From Lindgomyces ingoldianus (taxonomy: Eukaryota; Ascomycota; Dothideomycetes; Pleosporales; Lindgomycetaceae), in the NCBI RefSeq assembly GCF_010093535.1, contig NW_022985163.1, positions 2,364,817 to 2,428,816 of the forward strand: a DNA stretch of 64,000 nucleotides, in the 5' to 3' direction. The first letter of the stretch is position 1. Each line of letters starts with the position of its first letter. A program made the position numbers and the translations under genes. Below the pieces are notes generated by a model. The model had not been told where the DNA came from, ran no database searches, and worked only from the letters and a program-made list of their open reading frames with translations. This document shows positions 1-10,945 of this stretch, piece by piece.

Positions 1-476
1 CCAAATCACTGGATCTCAAGATTTACGAAACCAAGTGTTTATTGACTTCAACTAGAGTCTTGAAATGAGTAGAAAAGGCTACAATTAGATTTCTAGGTTT
101 TATCATGCGCGCGTTGTTGAATTTGCAAGGGTCGGTTTTTGCGATTTTTGGTGGGCTGGCGGATGAGTGGTGTTGGCGGATGAGTGGTGAATCACGTTAT
201 TGGAACGTCAGGAGAAAAGCTTGCATGCATGCCGCCCATTTGGGAAAGAGTGGGACAAAAGAATGCATTGATGTGAGCCCTGCTTGGCAGCAGCTCAGCC
301 CCAGCTGAGCCGGGCTAGCCTCGAACCTGATCCTTTCTCGTCAAGCACCGTTAATTTCACCGGCTGGATGAGCATGAGGCGGAAACAACGTCGTCTTTGC
401 CATTCTGATGATGAATCTCTTCAAGAAGTCGGCACATCCAAATACCTCTGCTACCCAAGCAGGCGTGGGGCTTGAC
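1..476. other. 5' flank without recognisable gene
   Basis: Only short overlapping open frames with no recognisable domain are present. The stretch probably holds the promoter of the lipase gene that starts at 477. The window edge cuts off whatever lies further left, which matters because SesB-like effectors are often encoded beside an NLR gene. Confidence 0.5.
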
Positions 477-1560
477 ATGGGTCGAAACAACGAACTGTAA
501 GCAGCCTTCGAAACTTCTACCCGATGCTGATGACGGGAAAGATATGCGACCGATGGGCCAACAGGGATCAGAGTTGTCGCCGATTCTTCAAATGCAGTTG
601 TCGAGTAAGAATTTCGCGACATAATAGGTTTCTTTAGCTGACGTGTGATTTAGCATCGTCTTCGTTCATGGACTCACGGGCAACCGCGAGAAGACCTGGA
701 CGCATGACAATGGAATCTTCTGGCCAGCCGCTCTCCTCTCAGAAGACTTCCCTTGTGCACGTATTATGACATTCGGATACGACGCCGACGTTGTCCGCTT
801 CTGGACCATCGCGAGTTCGAATCGGCTAGACGACCATGGCAAGTCGCTAGCGTACGCACTTCTCGACCAGCGAGGACAAGTTGGCCAGCGACCGATTATA
901 TTCATCGCTCACAGCCTTGGAGGCTTAGTATGTGAGGAAGCTCTAAACCTCAGCAGCAAGAGGCCAGACTTAGAAAGTATTCTGTCGAGCTCTCTAGGTA
1001 TTATCTTTATGGGCTCTCCCCATGGAGGCTCATATTTGGCAAGATGGGGGACCACTGTGGCGAATTACGTGAATACCTTCCGGGGTACAAACCGAGAGAT
1101 CTTGAACACCCTGCAACCCGGCGCTTCAGATCTGCAGAGAACTGAGGAAGACTTTCAGCATATGCTGCGACGAGACACTATCAAGCTCAAGGTATACTGT
1201 TTCTATGAGGCTCTCAAGATGAATGACACTGTTGGCAAGATTGTGGAAAGAGAATCTGCTATACTGCCTGCATATGAAAACTTCAGCATCAACGCAAATC
1301 ACCGAAATATGACCAAGGTTACTGGACGAGCAGATGTGGGGTATGGTCAGGTTCGAAGTGTACTAGAAAGGTGGATGCGGGAGTATCAAGGTGGTCGCTC
1401 AGAAGTTGACGAACCAACAGGAGCATCAAAAATTGATGGAAGCGGTTGTGGGGAGGCTTCGTACTACGGTCCTGTATTTAACGGTCCCATCTCTGGACGG
1501 TATGTAATACCCGGAACTCATGTCACTGGCGGTACGGCCAATTTCAATTTCCCTAGATGA
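477..1560 (+). CDS. SesB-like alpha/beta-hydrolase (lipase) with C-terminal amyloid-like motif
   Basis: Predicted 329 residues in three exons (477-496, 542-604, 654-1560). Introns are 45 and 49 nt and both joins keep frame. The second join creates the strand VVDIVFVHG, the classical start of this hydrolase fold, so the first ATG of the long open frame (766) is internal. Visible landmarks are the oxyanion region FVHGLTG (about 31-37), the nucleophile elbow HSLGG with Ser115, GSPHGG (about 148-153) and a likely catalytic His in ANHRNMTK (about 244). This is the SesB-related lipase domain known from fungal NLRs and stand-alone incompatibility effectors. Residues 298-327 follow a charged linker and form a Gly/Asn/Phe-rich tail containing GPVFNGPISGRYVIPG and ending TANFNF. 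This resembles the short beta-solenoid (HET-s/sigma/PP-type) motifs that let an NLR template its effector. The hydrolase call is firm. The first exon and the amyloid assignment are inference. Confidence 0.82.
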
Positions 1561-1603
1561 ACTGGATACGTTTGGTATTAGTGTAACCTTAGATAGGCAC
1601 GAG

Positions 1604-1733
1604 TTATGAGAGGAGTCATGTAATGTGGACTGAGGGTCCGAGGAGCTATACGATTTATATGGTATTGATGAGACGCCAGACTCAAGGTTGATTGGGCATA
1701 CCATCGTAGAGCCCAGCTTACAAGTAGAGGGTA
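1604..1733 (+). repeat. Diverged direct repeat, copy 1 (3' flank of lipase gene)
   Basis: Shares an ordered series of matches with 2149-2292: GTTATGAGAG, a shared ACTGA/GACTGAGG block, GCTAT, and TTGATTGG followed by CATCGTAGAGCC. By eye the two are roughly two-thirds identical with small indels, so they look like an old duplication of the region downstream of the lipase gene. Confidence 0.6.
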
Positions 1734-2148
1734 GCCTTCTTGGCTATGTATATTCTATAATCCTACAGCAGCGAATTTGGAGTCTTCTCATCAACGCATC
1801 GAATTAGCTTAATTTGGTGATTGTGGTTCGTGTCGCGGACCGAGCAACCGGCCTGAGCCATATCCTGATTCAGTCATAGGTGGCTCAGATTTAGACCTAT
1901 CGCCGGCCCAAGCATGTTTCCCGCGCTCTCTTCTGCAGGCCTGTTGGCACCGGATATGGATTGCCGACTTACTACGCGCCGGAGCCGAGCCGAGTATAGC
2001 GCTAGACAATAGATTAGACTCCCGCGTGGCACGGCGCATTTTTGCTGACTTTCAGTAAACGTCGTCACATGGCCGATTACACTGACTTTAGTTCCAAATA
2101 ATATCGCTTACCCCTTCGCATATTAGACAGTATCAAGAAATTGTAGCT

Positions 2149-2292
2149 TTTCCGTTATGAGAGAGGTAATGTATTGAAGACTGAAGATCCCTGGTGCTAT
2201 GAAATATAGAGAGGAGAAAGGACGCTAAGTCCCGAGCTGATTGGACAGCCCATCGTAGAGCCTTCTTGCTTACATCTCTAAGGCGAGGGTCT
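2149..2292 (+). repeat. Diverged direct repeat, copy 2
   Basis: Counterpart of 1604-1733, same orientation, spacing about 545 bp. No hydrolase coding remnant is recognisable just before this copy, so either only the 3' flank was duplicated or the second gene copy has eroded. Confidence 0.6.
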
Positions 2293-2444
2293 GTTTTCAC
2301 CGTTATAAAATAGGCGTCTTGAGGTAAATCTACAATAGTTCCCTGTTATTTGAATACAAGTGTTGAAAGCCGTTTGCTGTAACTAAGGAAATACTATCTT
2401 ACAGATCAAACGCCTCCTATCTAAAAACAACATAGTTATGACCT

Positions 2445-4483
2445 TTAAGAATCTCGGGCAACTTCTCTAACCCTTGACTGCGTCTCAGCTTTATATCGAA
2501 AATAGTCCGTGGTTCCAATAATCTTGAGCGTGCTTGGAGTCCCGACGCCTTCGAGAGTGTATTCTTGCGGGTGGTTTCTACGTTGTAAACAATATCTATT
2601 GAAGACAGCCAGTTAGGGATTGCGATCTGAAGGGTGGAAGTAAGAGCACTTACATGCAACCACCAATAATAGCAGCTAAAGCCGGGATGCCCACTCCCAC
2701 GCTTACACCAATGATCACCTTGTTCGAAACCCCGCCCAGTTTCCTATCAGTGTTGCTTGTTGGGGATGATGTTGATAATGACGTATTGCTAGAATTTATG
2801 CTAGGACTTGTGCTGCTAGGAGGTACGTACGAAGTAGGACTACCAGAGATACCTTCGATCCTACTGGCTTTGGCACCAAATTCCACAGTCCTCATTACAG
2901 AATCGAAAGTCGAAGCCGGAAATGACGGCACGGCACCAGATGGCACTACAGTGACCAATGTCGAGGTCGAAGTGTACTGCGTTGTAGTCTGGAGGGAGGC
3001 TGGGCAGATGGCCAAGCCAGACGATATGCAGCTAGCGCCGGTGAAGATAAGTTCGGTAGAAATAGTGGTCGTCTTCATATCTGCTCTTCCATCTAGCAAC
3101 GCCCTTGGCGTCACGGTTGGAGTTGGTGTAGATTTCCCCTTAATAGCGCAAGCGTCCGCGAGCGTAGTGTAAAAGACCGGGATCGTGGTAGCTGGCTGAG
3201 GACCCCATGTTTCATCGCCCACTGCAACTGTGGCCCCTGCATTGGCGCCGATGGCAAATTCATAGTACTCGACTACCTTGAGCGGGCAATCTTCTTTGCC
3301 TGTTGTATCCGTTGTTACGTTGGTCACAAATTTTGCCATGTTCGCAAAGACTGCGACTTCTATTCCCCCGCTGATGGAGGGCAATATGGCGAACTTCGGG
3401 GTGTCTAATGATATTCCGGCATGGGCGCTTATGCGGAGGGTTGCTGTGAGTACTGCGCCTGCGCTCTCGATCGTTACTGGGAGGAACTCGAAATGGACAC
3501 CGGGACTATATGGTACACTGTAATCAGTAGATGGAAATGATATGTAGTAATCTCCGCTTACATGACTATATCTGAGACATTATTACCGAACATTGGAATG
3601 CTAATCTTCACTCCATCATCCAGCTTCAGATGGAACCCGTTGGTAATGTCGATCTCAGCCTCAGCGTCCAACATAAGATCAAGAGAAAACCAAATCCCCA
3701 TTTGGACATCCTGGATAGCAATGCCCAGCGGAGTGTTTGACTGATAGATATTCAGAGTATATGATGCACTCCCTGACAACTTCGTCTCAAGAAGTACATA
3801 AAGTTCCATGCCATCGAACTGGAGCTGAAGAAGGCATTCGGGAATTCCTTGGACCTCGAGTGAGAAGCTGTTGTTGATTGTCGGCGCCTGAAATGCGTTG
3901 AATGCATCCGAAAGGTCTCCAGTGCTGAGTGATTTCAAGAAGTCCTCGAAATCGTTGTCAAGCTGTTGCCCAACTTCCTGGGTAATGTTATGAACCTCGT
4001 CTTCCACACTGTCTAACAGGCCATGGAAAGCCTGGCTGGCGTTGAAATTGCCATTGACGTCGAGCTGGGCCGTGGCTTTTCCTTTGATATAGCACGTTTT
4101 GCATTTGACTTCAATTCCTGCGGAAAGAGAAACGTTCTGCCTAGTTTCTCCTCCTCCAGCACTGTAAATCCTACGTAAGACTGAGAACCACGTGCAAGGG
4201 GAAGCGCTTACACAGTGAATAGCGTTGCATCATTCCAGGTTTTCTCCAAAGAGGTGCTGTTCTTCAACACAGTGTCTCTAGGGACGGCAGAGAGCACTCG
4301 ACCAATAGCTCGGACCGTGTCAACATCTACAGAGTGAAGTGTGGTGCGGATAGCGGCATCCGCCGGAGGCGGGTTTGCAGCAGCTATGCCAGAGTTTGCT
4401 ATCGTTCCTAGCAAAGCGCAACTTAAAAGCACCCACATCGCGATGTACGCGAAAGAATTTATGGGATGAATAGAAATCGACAA
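2445..4483 (-). CDS. Secreted single-pass membrane protein with Ser/Thr-rich stalk (628 aa)
   Basis: Four exons on the minus strand: 4483-4212, 4161-3562, 3517-2654 and 2595-2445. Introns are 50, 44 and 58 nt; the last has a CTAAC branch site. Exon lengths sum to 1887 nt, exactly 629 codons with the stop. Residues 1 to about 35 form a signal peptide (hydrophobic FAYIAMWVLLSCALLGTIA). A large ectodomain of amphipathic beta-type sequence follows, with few Cys and several N-glycosylation sequons. Next comes a Ser/Thr/Pro-rich stalk, one transmembrane helix (VIIGVSVGVGIPALAAIIGG) and a short tail starting YCLQRRNHPQ, whose Arg residues act as stop-transfer. The helix runs across intron 3, which supports that join. 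The architecture recalls fungal wall-stress or adhesion-type receptors, but I do not recognise the ectodomain family. Confidence 0.78.
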
Positions 4484-4532
4484 GAAGATCTAGCCTCCCC
4501 TTTATAACCTAGTCCGGGCTAGGTGACCTTCC

Positions 4533-4906
4533 TTATACCAAAGAGACCCTGAACCATTCCCTCGGCTTCTCTTCCGATCCCATGTTCGCGTTTCGTTCCT
4601 GCAGGGAACGGAATGTTGCTATCTCTATCGGGTATTTTTTTTCTCCCACGAGCCATGTTGTGAGCGCAGATTCTGAAGTCGGAGGACCGGCGTCAAACAG
4701 AGTAGAGTTCCGCTGGTACATCGGCTGCAGGTGGCTGCTAATATCATTGGTGTAGGCTAGGGTGTCCACAGCAACGACCTCATCTAGGTAGGCTCACTGA
4801 CAATATACGCAAAGGCAGGGTACAAATCCTTCAACTTCGTACGCAACGCTATACCAGCAATAACGATCTGAGCACAGTGTCGAGCATGTTTGCTCCATGA
4901 AACATA
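4533..4906 (-). pseudogene. Gene remnant, C-terminal part of an unknown protein
   Basis: A coding-like frame on the minus strand runs from 4906 to about 4798. It joins through a possible 41-nt GTGAGC...TAG intron (4757-4797) to an open frame ending at 4533. The translated ends include AGIALRTKLKDLYPAFAYI and KPREWFRVSLV. Upstream the same frame reads on past a TGA at 4909-4907 into more protein-like sequence (FSRDFGRLSGRNGLER), so the 5' part is broken. There is no recognisable family or start codon. It could alternatively be an unrecognised exon of a real gene with a start further right. Confidence 0.4.
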
Positions 4907-4909
4907 TCA

Positions 4910-7262
4910 ACGTTCCAAGCCATTTCTTCCCGATAAGCGCCCAAAATCACGAGAAAAGTGTTACAAAAGAGCACAAGGGCGCTTACTAGAGATAGAGGAA
5001 GCGCTCCCAAGAGATGTCAAGAGGCAAAGCTGCTCGGAGATTGTCAAGAAAATGTGTACAGGCCCCGCGTTTCGTAACTGCAATCTATTGCGGCGTAGGT
5101 GCATGAGATAAAACGCCATCGCAACATGCATACTCCGTACATTAGTTGATATCTTGAAATAGACTCTCAAAACAGAGAAGGGGTTTTAAATGTAAGATGA
5201 TTCGTTATTCATACGGGGATTGTCGTTAAGCTTTTGTCGGGTTAGTGGAAAGAGTCTTTCAACCCGCGTACGTTAAGCCTTAGAATGGCAGGTATCACAA
5301 GCTTCCCTTCTCAAGCAGATTAAATCTGCAAGAGCGGAATGTTTCGGATTGGGGCCGATAGTTCGTGCTGAACCACATCATTGCAGACACAGACACACTG
5401 CGTGTTTCGTTACTTCATATTCAGCTCCCACAGAATCTCAAAAGAGTGCTTTCTGAACTCGCCAAATCAAGAGCTGTCCAATCATGCACTCAAATAATAG
5501 CATATTGATCAAACCCCATGATCTCCCTTACCTAATTCTGCGGTATGTGGCCGTCGATTCGGCAGTCGCAGTGCCAATTCTAACAAACAATCTGCATTGT
5601 TGAGTTGTTGAGTTGTTTTTGAATCTAAAGATACGGGCTAAGAGTTGAATAATTCTGATTCAACCAAATTCCAGCACCTGTCATGTCACCATGGATGATT
5701 GCGAACACATTAGAGCTGCGCTCGCAATTTACACCAGAGAGCAGGGGGTACAACGATGCCTGTCGGCCTTCGCACTCCCTTCAGAATTCCCCTTCTCGAA
5801 ACCCTACAAGGTTGGAACGGGATCAAGTTTCAACTCCGTGCCAACTTCCAATCTCGCCAAAGGATCTCTGTAGATGATCCAGCAACGCAATTATAATTTT
5901 GGAGCCAATGTACTTGTATGAGAGCATAGTAATCGTAAGATAACGCCTTAGCAACTAGTACGGAACATCACATGAATGATTCGTCTGCCATTTCAGTTGA
6001 CAGTTTCATGATATTTCATAGAATGCTGATTTATGCGGTAAAGAAACCTAATTTGGTCCGATGAGGGAACATCCATGACCCTGGGCACAGATTACCCATA
6101 TGTCATTATTGGGCCCGTGATTTCAACTTTTCAAGACGTTGTGAGTGTCAATACCATACGAATATGGGAGTGTCTAATTCACCTATGGCAAAATCTAGAG
6201 TGCACATGAATAGATTTGCGATTCGAATGAACAAAAAATGTATACAAAATTGAAAGGTTCCCTGGCAAGGGCTTAGTTCGCAAGTTGGTATCCATCACCA
6301 CACTTTCTGCTAGTCCAGCTAGGTTTTCCAGAAAGTTGGGTGAGATAGCAGAACAACAAAGATTGAGACGAGAGAGGAATACCTAGAGGGGTCATGGAAT
6401 GGATGATCGACGCCAAGGAACCTTACTATTTCAGTTCCACTAGCATTTGCCCCGCACTTCTTCAACCTCCGTAACCATCTCTCATTCAGACTAGAGCCAA
6501 TTGACCTCATATTGACCTTTTGCGGGTGCTGGGGCCTGTGAGGCTGTTGAGGGCCCGAGTAATGGTTTGGGGACTCTAAAAAAAGGGCATTGGCAAGGCT
6601 ACGACCAAGATAGGGAGGGGAATTAAGATGATCCCGATTATGCACCATAGCGTTTCCTTGTGAAAAGACCAGAGTCGGTGAGTTAAACTGATGTATGCCA
6701 CAGTTTCCATGTGCTAGGTAGCAACGTGAGGGAAACCTTACGATTAGGTTCTACAAACAGATCACCAAGCGTCCCGATCCACCACAGGATCTCCTTTAGC
6801 TTCGAGCTAGCAGTATGAATGAAATTTGAACCTCCATATGAGACAAATTGGAGGTAAGGAGAGCATGCCGGTTCAAGAACATGAGTAGAGGCCTTAAAGG
6901 AAATTGCTTCGTTCCTCTGTCTCTATCGGAATCATATTCCCCAGCATTCCGATTCGGATACAACGACTGTTCACTCTCAAAATGTTAGCATCTCCTAGCA
7001 GCCATCTATTTTCCTGGCCTCACTGCCTCTATACGACTCTTACTCATCCCACCACGACCAACAGAAGTCATTGAGCATACTCCCCGGCTGATGGGGCTTG
7101 GGACAGTCCCTATCCGTTGGCAGCGGCTGCTCCCACTGCTGACACGTATACCTATGACATAATTTAGCATCGGTATAACTCGGCCTCAGTCAATCAGCCA
7201 TATCACATAATATCATCTCCTCCGCAATCTCCTAAATGAGGACAAATCCAGAACTCACCCAC
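4910..7262. other. Gene-poor interval
   Basis: Only short frames occur on either strand (for example around 5691-5873 and 6319-6648). None has a recognisable domain, signal peptide or consistent splice sites. Low-complexity T/A runs and no obvious tandem repeat were seen. Confidence 0.4.
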
Positions 7263-7751
7263 TCACCTCAAACTGCAATAAACATACCTCCCTCCATCAA
7301 AACTCTTCGCTCCACCGCCATATACCCCCCGCCCATACTCCTTCCTACAAGGGAAATCTACGCCCTCAAACACCACCTTTCCCGCTGCTACATACGCCTT
7401 GTATCCCTTCGCTTCGGTTGGGATCTGAACGTGCACGAAACCGCGTGGTGCATCGACGGTGTTGTAGAAGAAGGCGGATGTGTTAAATGCTTCCCAGCGA
7501 TGGTACGGAATTGACCCTTGCGGTGTGGCGAACTGCGTAGAGGTGTTAGGCGCGCTAAGTGTAATGACTCCCCAGAGGCGTGCGCTACCTGGGGGAGAGG
7601 CGTCGGGGTCGTGGGTAGAGTCAAGACCGTTGCTGCATTGCATGAGTTGGAAAGAGAGGAGGAAACGGGAGGGGATCGTCGTGTTCGTCGTGTTTTGAGC
7701 GAGGATGGGGATGAGGAAGAAATACAGGTTGAGTAGGTGAAGAAAAAGCAT
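7263..7751 (-). CDS. Small secreted protein, unknown (162 aa)
   Basis: Intron-less minus-strand frame. The N-terminus MLFLHLLNLYFFLIPILAQ is a strong signal peptide with a likely cleavage after AQ. It is followed by an Asn/Thr-rich segment with several N-glycosylation sequons (NTT, NTS) and a compact domain containing three Cys (QLMQC, DFPC, VYCSL). The sequence ends naturally at TGA. A GTGAGT occurs across the stop, so a small extra 3' exon cannot be excluded, but the only nearby acceptor would make an intron of about 35 nt. Length, secretion and lack of a recognised domain fit a secreted effector-like or wall protein. Function unknown. Confidence 0.6.
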   Translation of the reverse strand: MLFLHLLNLYFFLIPILAQNTTNTTIPSRFLLSFQLMQCSNGLDSTHDPDASPPGSARLWGVITLSAPNTSTQFATPQGSIPYHRWEAFNTSAFFYNTVDAPRGFVHVQIPTEAKGYKAYVAAGKVVFEGVDFPCRKEYGRGVYGGGAKSFDGGRYVYCSLR

Positions 7752-7759
7752 TATTGCTG

Positions 7760-8337
7760 GCCTGGATAGGCTACCTAGCTTGGGAATCGAATTTCAGGGG
7801 AGCTAAACGGCCGGCCGGTTGGTTTATAATAGCGGCCTTGCCTCCAGAGTTGTGATGAGGTTCGATAAATATGACCGATCAATGCCGCGTCATGAAATCA
7901 AAAGAGAATCCTTCGTCAGTCTATGATGAAACGGTAGTATTGAAATAGGAAGTCTGCAAAGGAACGTTAATATAAAGTAGGTGGAGCATATTACCCGGCT
8001 CTATCGCCAAATCTTACCGTTGCGCGTTGCGTTAAAGAATCGCAAATAGCACATGTCAGCTCCACTGGAGGGACAGGAACAAAAATACGCTACTTTCGCA
8101 GGCTGGCTCCTCCTCGGCTAGCAAATATCAACTTCGCAGTATCATTTGGAAGGGCAGGAAAGTCCTCGAACAAACTTTCAATGCCATTACAAGAAGTTCA
8201 GCGATAGTAAGTAGAAAGAAAGTTGTCAAAACTCCTAAAGAGTGACAGACGCCTTTAATGGAGGTGCTTGCTGCATATGTAGCTCAAAACTTAAACCCAC
8301 TGATCCACCAACCCCAATCCCCCTATAGCTTCCCCCT
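7760..8337. other. Intergenic, nothing recognised
   Basis: Upstream region of the secreted protein gene. No gene-like frame and no repeat were recognised. Confidence 0.4.
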
Positions 8338-8846
8338 CAGCATTTCTCGTCCCTTCGATCCTCCCCATCATCCCCTCCCATTGCGCCGCCTTCATCATCT
8401 CCATCCCAACCTTCCTCCCCATCCCAAGCCCAGTCCCATTCCTCATCTCTCACAGGCACCAACGGAATCCAATCCCTTCCCGTTGTCTTCTGAAACTCAT
8501 TTCTCAACTGCTAGAAATGCTTCTCCAAATCCATATTAACTTGTTCTACCCCCCATGTTTGCGGTAGCTGCACACTCTCCGGGGCCGTTTGATACGGATC
8601 TTCAATTGTTTGATCTATGTTTCCTATCGCAATCTTCTGTTGCGCTTGGATGGCTGGAGGCGACGAAATATTTATTGTGGTTAACAGGGAAAGTGAGATC
8701 GGAGATATGATTTGGGAGTCTTTACGTGTGGGAAGTTCTAAACCGTGCGAGGGAGGGTACAGATATGAACAGCATCTGAGGCTTGTTGGTGAATGCTCAT
8801 CACTGAGGGTCACGTTCGATTGAACGTGTTCGACCGGCAGTTGCAT
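8338..8846 (-). pseudogene. Eroded or mis-split hypothetical ORF with in-frame stop
   Basis: One minus-strand frame from the ATG at 8846 runs 111 codons to a TAG at 8513-8511. It then continues in the same frame for about 57 codons (QLRNEFQKTTGRDWIPLVPV, then an Asp/Glu/Trp/Gly-rich acidic tail) to a TGA at 8340-8338. Sequence upstream (about 8850-8960) is also protein-like (NGEYDNYSAGDESNNRVF) but in another frame. This may be a pseudogene, or a gene whose intron ends with the TAG (the AG lies at the right place). No family recognised. Confidence 0.35.
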
Positions 8847-8969
8847 ATTGTTCTGGTGTTCATCTTGGAGTTGTTACATTGACGTGTTGATTGAAGACGC
8901 GGTTGTTAGATTCATCGCCGGCGGAATAGTTGTCATATTCGCCGTTGCAAATCGAAGATGTGACTAGCC

Positions 8970-10937
8970 ATCAGACACAGTGCAGACGGGTGAGTTATAT
9001 CATTACAGCAAACCAAGAGAGCAGATACGAAGGTCCTAGAATATCACTTATAGCTCATTGCTAGAGACAAACGTCTGAACTTCTTTGAGCAATCAGTATA
9101 CATATAAACAACATGCAACAACGCGGCAACATCAGCAAACAGTATCTATGCGAGGCTTCCTCTGCGGGTTCGGGACTTTGAAGCCCTACATCAAAAATAT
9201 TTAAGAAGCGATAGGAAAAAAAACTTGGAGAAGCCGTGATTCAACAACAGCTGAGTCGTCTGTCGGCAGACCCCATCTATAGGATATTCATACCAACAAC
9301 ACTTGGATATCCGAAGATACACCTCCAACCCAGGGGATCTGCATCTCTAAGACACGCAATCGACCTATCCCTCCCATCTGGAACTCATCCGAATCTGCAT
9401 TCAGATCTCATTTGGGGCTCATTTCTACCCCCCCCTTCTTCTCCTTCTTGCCGGCTTCTCTTCTACTCTAAGTACTCTTTTCCAATATCTGAGGAGCTTA
9501 GCTTGCTCAGCAATAGTTGCTAGATCTTCCATCTCCTTTCTCGCATCGACATCCATAGTGCTTCTGGATCGCTGCTCTTTGACCTCATCGTCGACCTACG
9601 ATTCGACGACGACGCAGTTTTTCAAGAATCTTTTGGACGCGCCAGCTCACTATCTCCGCCACCAGAACGCCATCAATAGTTCTAGCCACCTCACCGATGT
9701 CGTCGGACCCTGCTGCATTCCATACACAGCAATCTCACAACTTATTTTGCAAGGGTTTCATATGCGGGTACTGCCATGGCTGGAGTTCGAGGTAATATTC
9801 TGCCTGACTCTTGATTATTTCTTTTCTATCCTGTTTCTCCTCTAGCTCTCATCGTGCTGTTTTATTTCACGAAGCGGCAACAGGCCTTCGTGTCGTAGGG
9901 TGTCAGGTAAGAGGTAGGTACTAAGTGATTTTCCTTCGTGGGCTTGTGGCTGCGAAGGTGGGTTTGTAGCGTGGCTATGGCCTTCTACATAAAGGGTTGT
10001 TTATTAATCTGGTTGTTCGCCTGAAACTCTTCACCAGCACTTGCTCAAACACCTACAAGGTTCCACAGCCCCTCAAAAATGCAGAGCTAACTCATCAGAC
10101 CAACACTCAATCCTTTTACATAAACAGTCACCATCATACCCTGCAACTCCTCGAGCGACTCATTAACAAGCTTCCTTTCCTTGCCCATCCTCCCGCCTCC
10201 TCCCAAGCATAAAATCTCCGCTTCAATCTTCTCACAATCCCTCTCCGCAGTCCGAACATCTTGTATCAGCAGGATGCACTAGAGAAGGTATTAACTAACT
10301 TTCAGCTGCGAGTCGGAAAGTCAAACCGGAAGCTTTGTGTAGCACCGTTGGAGCGGAATGGAATTCTGTGATGAAAGAGCACATTAGTGGAGCATGAACG
10401 ACGGGTCAGCTGGAATGGAGACTTTGATGTTTCGTTTGCGGGGGAACATGGGAGGGAGGCCGATTCAACGCGGCGCGTTGCTGCCCGCGAGCTTAGAGAT
10501 TAAATTAGTAGATATGAAAGTATTATGATTTGGCTCGTCGCTGGCGTCACTTGTTGGAGTGAAGCGAACCTGTTGGGCTAAAACTACATCTGAGACGTGC
10601 ACAGGGTAATGTAATTGCGTCCGAAGTGTTTTTGCCTAAGGGCAATAAGGTTTCCTATAATCATGTTTTTGGACACTTTGAGTGAACTATGATGGGATAT
10701 CCGGTGATGGGATATCAAATCGAGTTAGCATCTTCATTACATTTCTCATTGTAGCACACGGTTCAGTGCATGAAATTGCCCTGATCCTGTTACGTAGTGT
10801 GTGATAAACTGCTGTAACGCAACTGTGAGATTTCACACCGACAATTTTCGAAACTCTGAACATGTTGCAATTGATGAATGTAAGCCACGCGTGATTCTGA
10901 AAGACTTCACGACAGTGATGTGCTCGTCATTTACAGT
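8970..10937. other. Gene-poor interval with weak coding traces
   Basis: A 43-codon minus-strand frame at 9425-9556 (MDVDARKEMEDLATIAEQAK... with a basic end) and a neighbouring frame around 9590-9720 (containing EIVSWRVQKILEKLRRRR) look like fragments of one helical protein. They are too short and too poorly joined to call. The rest (about 9800-10937) shows nothing beyond short frames. Confidence 0.3.
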
Positions 10938-10945
10938 GTATAGAA
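10938..10945 (+). repeat. hAT target-site duplication, left (GTATAGAA)
   Basis: Exact 8-bp match to 11780-11787, immediately outside the CAGCGCTT inverted repeat. An 8-bp duplication is diagnostic for hAT transposons. Confidence 0.9.
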
